DNA of 64,000 bases from JBFWUW01 sp050247075 (GTDB lineage Bacteria; Planctomycetota; Planctomycetia; Pirellulales; JBFWUW01), in the NCBI GenBank assembly GCA_050247075.1, contig JBFWUW010000037.1:1-64000 (forward strand), in the 5' to 3' direction. Below the pieces are notes generated by a model that ran no database searches, had not been told where the DNA came from, and saw only the letters and a list, made by a program, of their open reading frames with translations. Of the stretch, positions 62,180-64,000 are shown piece by piece (positions within the stretch are counted from its first letter, which is position 1; each line of letters begins with the position of its first letter). The translations under genes and the position numbers were made by a program.

Positions 62180-63220
62180 TTACCCAACCACTATATTCGC
62201 CCGTTGTTCCGCCGCGCGCACCCGGGCGATAGCACCGCTGTTGAATTGCAAGGCATCGGCTTCGATGCCGTCGGAAAAGACTACACCGCCCGCGGGCATC
62301 AACGATTCCAAGATCAGTTCCTGGCCCGCATCGAGCAGACCGGCAACCAGATTGGTGTGCGAATGCTTGCTGGCAAACGGTTCGCGAACGGCCCACAGCA
62401 GCCGCCGGTCTTCCCACGGCAACTGCTGGCCGACGCTCACCGATTCTCCCTGCCAGGCGGCCACCCCCTGCACCATGTTGAACACCGAGGAGAACCAGCC
62501 GGTCGAGCCAGCCCCGGTCGAAACCAGCACGCCGCTGGACGATTGCGGCTCCTCCCGATCTTGCACCCGCAGCACATAGCGGGCCGATACATGGCTGGCC
62601 GCGCCCAAAAAGAAATCATTGAAAGCCAGCAGGCGCTGCCCGTCGTTCAGCTCGACCTCGGCCAGCGTGACCGGCCGAACCTTGGCCTTGCCCTCCAGGA
62701 CTCGGCCGACGGCCCGCCTGGCCTGGTTCGTTTTAAAGGGCAGCAACACGCCGTCAATCCGCAACGGATCGGGGTTGACCGCCACGATCGGCAGATGCCG
62801 CACGTACTTGGCGACATTGGCCACCAAACCATCTTGGCCCACCACCACGACCAATTCGCACGTTTGAAACTCAAAATTGGGCACGAAGTCGCGATCCACG
62901 AATTTGATCGGCAGGCCAAAATCGAGCTCTCGCTCCAGCGCTTCCAGCGAACCGCGATAGGCGTCATCTTCCTGCTGGTACGCGCGAATCGTGGCTTCGG
63001 CCGTTTCGTCATAGTCGGTTTCTGGCACCGCACGCGATACTTGCCGCGTGGCCGCCTTGGCGGGATTTCCGCGGCTGTCGTGTGCCGCTCGCCGCGCGCG
63101 TTCATGCACTTGGGCCTGCCCCAGCGCAAAGGCCGCCATGCTGGCGGTGGCGTACCGCTCGCGCAGCCCTTGCATGCGGGTCTTGCGCGTCACGACGGCA
63201 ATGCCGAGCTTAATTCCCAT
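62180..63220 (-). CDS. NAD kinase-like (diacylglycerol-kinase fold) protein
   Basis: This 346-residue protein has the C-terminal NAD kinase signature STGAGSTGW and LESLMPAGGVVFSDGIEAD, and the first motif VVVGQDGLVANVAKY at 128-131, where true NAD kinases have GGDGT. It also carries an N-terminal 90-residue helical domain (RERYATASMAAFALGQAQ, ATIRAYQQEDD) not found in standard NadK (about 290 residues). It may phosphorylate NAD or be a divergent kinase of another substrate. The start at 63220 begins MGIKLGIAVV; a longer frame into the palindromic repeat has no support. Confidence 0.8.
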   Translation of the reverse strand: MGIKLGIAVVTRKTRMQGLRERYATASMAAFALGQAQVHERARRAAHDSRGNPAKAATRQVSRAVPETDYDETAEATIRAYQQEDDAYRGSLEALERELDFGLPIKFVDRDFVPNFEFQTCELVVVVGQDGLVANVAKYVRHLPIVAVNPDPLRIDGVLLPFKTNQARRAVGRVLEGKAKVRPVTLAEVELNDGQRLLAFNDFFLGAASHVSARYVLRVQDREEPQSSSGVLVSTGAGSTGWFSSVFNMVQGVAAWQGESVSVGQQLPWEDRRLLWAVREPFASKHSHTNLVAGLLDAGQELILESLMPAGGVVFSDGIEADALQFNSGAIARVRAAEQRANIVVG

Positions 63221-63247
63221 ACGAATGTCCCAACCAAAGCCCTTTCC

Positions 63248-63290
63248 AGGCTCCCTCTCCCGGTACTCCGGGAGAGGGTTGGGGTGAGGG
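63248..63290. repeat. interspersed palindromic element, copy 2 (inverted)
   Basis: Bases 63248-63284 are an exact reverse-complement match, over 37 bases, to 25236-25272. It holds an 11-bp perfect stem around TACT and lies upstream of the NAD kinase-like gene. Confidence 0.85.
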
Positions 63291-63317
63291 CTATGTGGCG
63301 AAAGACCGTCCATCCAC

Positions 63318-63353
63318 AACCCTCACTCGGCCCTTTCTCCGAGGGTGAGGGTT
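63318..63353 (-). terminator. long hairpin after the SPFH gene
   Basis: AACCCTCA and TGAGGGTT, with inner CTCGG and CCGAG, form an almost continuous stem 12 bases past the SPFH stop on the minus strand. It may be part of the neighbouring palindromic element family. Confidence 0.55.
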
Positions 63354-63365
63354 CGCACGCGATTT

Positions 63366-64000
63366 TCATTCGCGATTCAACAGGCTGTTCAACAGATCGG
63401 GCGAGACGTTCAGTTCGCCGATTTTGCCCGCGTTCTCGGCCAAACTCTGAAAAGCCAAGGCAATAATGGCCTTGGCGTCGGCTCCACCGCCTGCTGCCGC
63501 CATGAGGGTTTTCCAATCGACCCCCTTGAGCGGTTCCAAGATGGCCTGCAAGGCATGCGCCTTGGCGTCGGCCTCTTTCCGCTCGTTGGCCACGCGGCGA
63601 TCGACCAGTTCGGCCCGCCGTTCCTCAACGGCAATCTCGGCCGACATCTGCGTTTCACGAACCATTCGCCGTTTCTGCTCCACGGCAATCTCCGTGTTCA
63701 GTTCGTTCTCTTTGATCGTTCTTTCCAACTCCACGGCCGCGTTGCGGCGGGCATAGATGGCCTCGTCCGCCTCGCGCAACAGTTGCTCGCGGGCGGCGGC
63801 CTGCAACGCCTTGGCCATGTCGGGCGTCGGCTTGACCGACAAGATCGACAGGGCCACGATTTCCGCGCCCAACATGCCGGTCACTTCCGACGCTTTCAAC
63901 CCCGTCAAAACGTCGGCCACCAGCAAGTCGCTGCTGGTCAACAGTTCGCGTAACTTGCGCTGCTGCGTGTAGGCCCGCGTGAGGATTTGCGCGACGTGGA
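63366..64000 (-). CDS. SPFH (prohibitin/band 7) family protein, partial
   Basis: The gene runs off the right edge; about 211 C-terminal residues are seen. They include LLTSSDLLVADVLTGLKASEVTGMLGAEIVALSILSV (SPFH-tail sequence), a long Ala/Glu/Arg coiled coil with ARRNAAVELERTIKENELNTE and AEIAVEERRAEL, and a terminal NVSPDLLNSLLNRE. This pattern, LxxEADEAIYARRNAAVE, matches the slipin-type and YdaP-like SPFH proteins that form ring oligomers on membranes. It is the second SPFH gene in the window; the N-terminal core is outside the view. Confidence 0.82.
   Translation of the reverse strand, partial: HVAQILTRAYTQQRKLRELLTSSDLLVADVLTGLKASEVTGMLGAEIVALSILSVKPTPDMAKALQAAAREQLLREADEAIYARRNAAVELERTIKENELNTEIAVEQKRRMVRETQMSAEIAVEERRAELVDRRVANERKEADAKAHALQAILEPLKGVDWKTLMAAAGGGADAKAIIALAFQSLAENAGKIGELNVSPDLLNSLLNRE

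Noticed and set aside
63221..63319. A 33-residue N-terminal extension of the NAD kinase-like protein.
   Set aside because: It is the translation of the palindromic repeat (SPHPNPLPEYREREPG), a frequent artefact of this repeat type.

Overview
This 64 kb window is chromosomal DNA from a GC-rich planctomycete, most likely a member of the Pirellulales. The evidence is the gene content: paired DUF1501 and DUF1549/DUF1553 genes, a giant DUF1592-type protein with cytochrome-like CxxCH motifs, an ECF sigma factor beside a receptor kinase, a BlaI/M56 pair, DUF1080 proteins, Gfo/Idh/MocA oxidoreductases and a sulfatase. There is no rRNA, CRISPR array, intact insertion sequence or prophage.

The left edge (1-1.3 kb) is a decayed zone. 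It holds the 3' end of a probable ISAs1-type transposase and a broken piece of treY (malto-oligosyltrehalose synthase). From 1.3 to 17 kb there are a repeat-rich lipoprotein, an oxidoreductase, a bifunctional proline-catabolism enzyme, the 1400-residue DUF1592 protein, a secreted beta-helix protein, the blaI-M56 signalling operon with a palindromic operator candidate, and a lipoprotein metallopeptidase. From 17.2 to 22.3 kb an ECF sigma factor is followed by a 1463-residue kinase carrying an FGE-like domain that lacks the FGE cysteines and a long propeller-like region.

From 22.4 to 36.9 kb lie a slipin, an odd tRNA, a PfkB kinase, a sulfatase downstream of two tandem cyclophilins, RsmD, a cupin-lipoprotein pair with overlapping stop and start, an M28-PDZ peptidase, a DUF1501 protein, a sialidase-like protein and an Uma2 nuclease. 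From 37.0 to 41.9 kb a tight five-gene operon (DHDPS-like, Gfo/Idh/MocA, enolase-superfamily dehydratase, second DHDPS-like, HpcH/HpaI aldolase) looks like an uncharacterised sugar-acid route. The part from 42 to 54.4 kb carries a double DUF1080 protein, a sugar-binding fragment protein, several exported TPR proteins, a DUF900 hydrolase lipoprotein, an LptF/G-type permease and two small exported Cys-rich proteins. The right end (54.5-64 kb) holds a translationally coupled DUF1501-DUF1553 pair, a Lys/Ala-rich mini-protein, an exported unknown protein, a membrane VWA protein, an NAD-kinase-like protein and a second SPFH protein cut by the window edge.

Most functions are family-level calls from motifs read by eye. 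The strongest leads for something new are the kinase with the cysteine-less FGE-like domain, the M56 protein with its acidic coiled-coil tail and operator, the catabolic operon, the Cys-rich pair, and a family of small palindromic repeats whose stems show compensatory changes.
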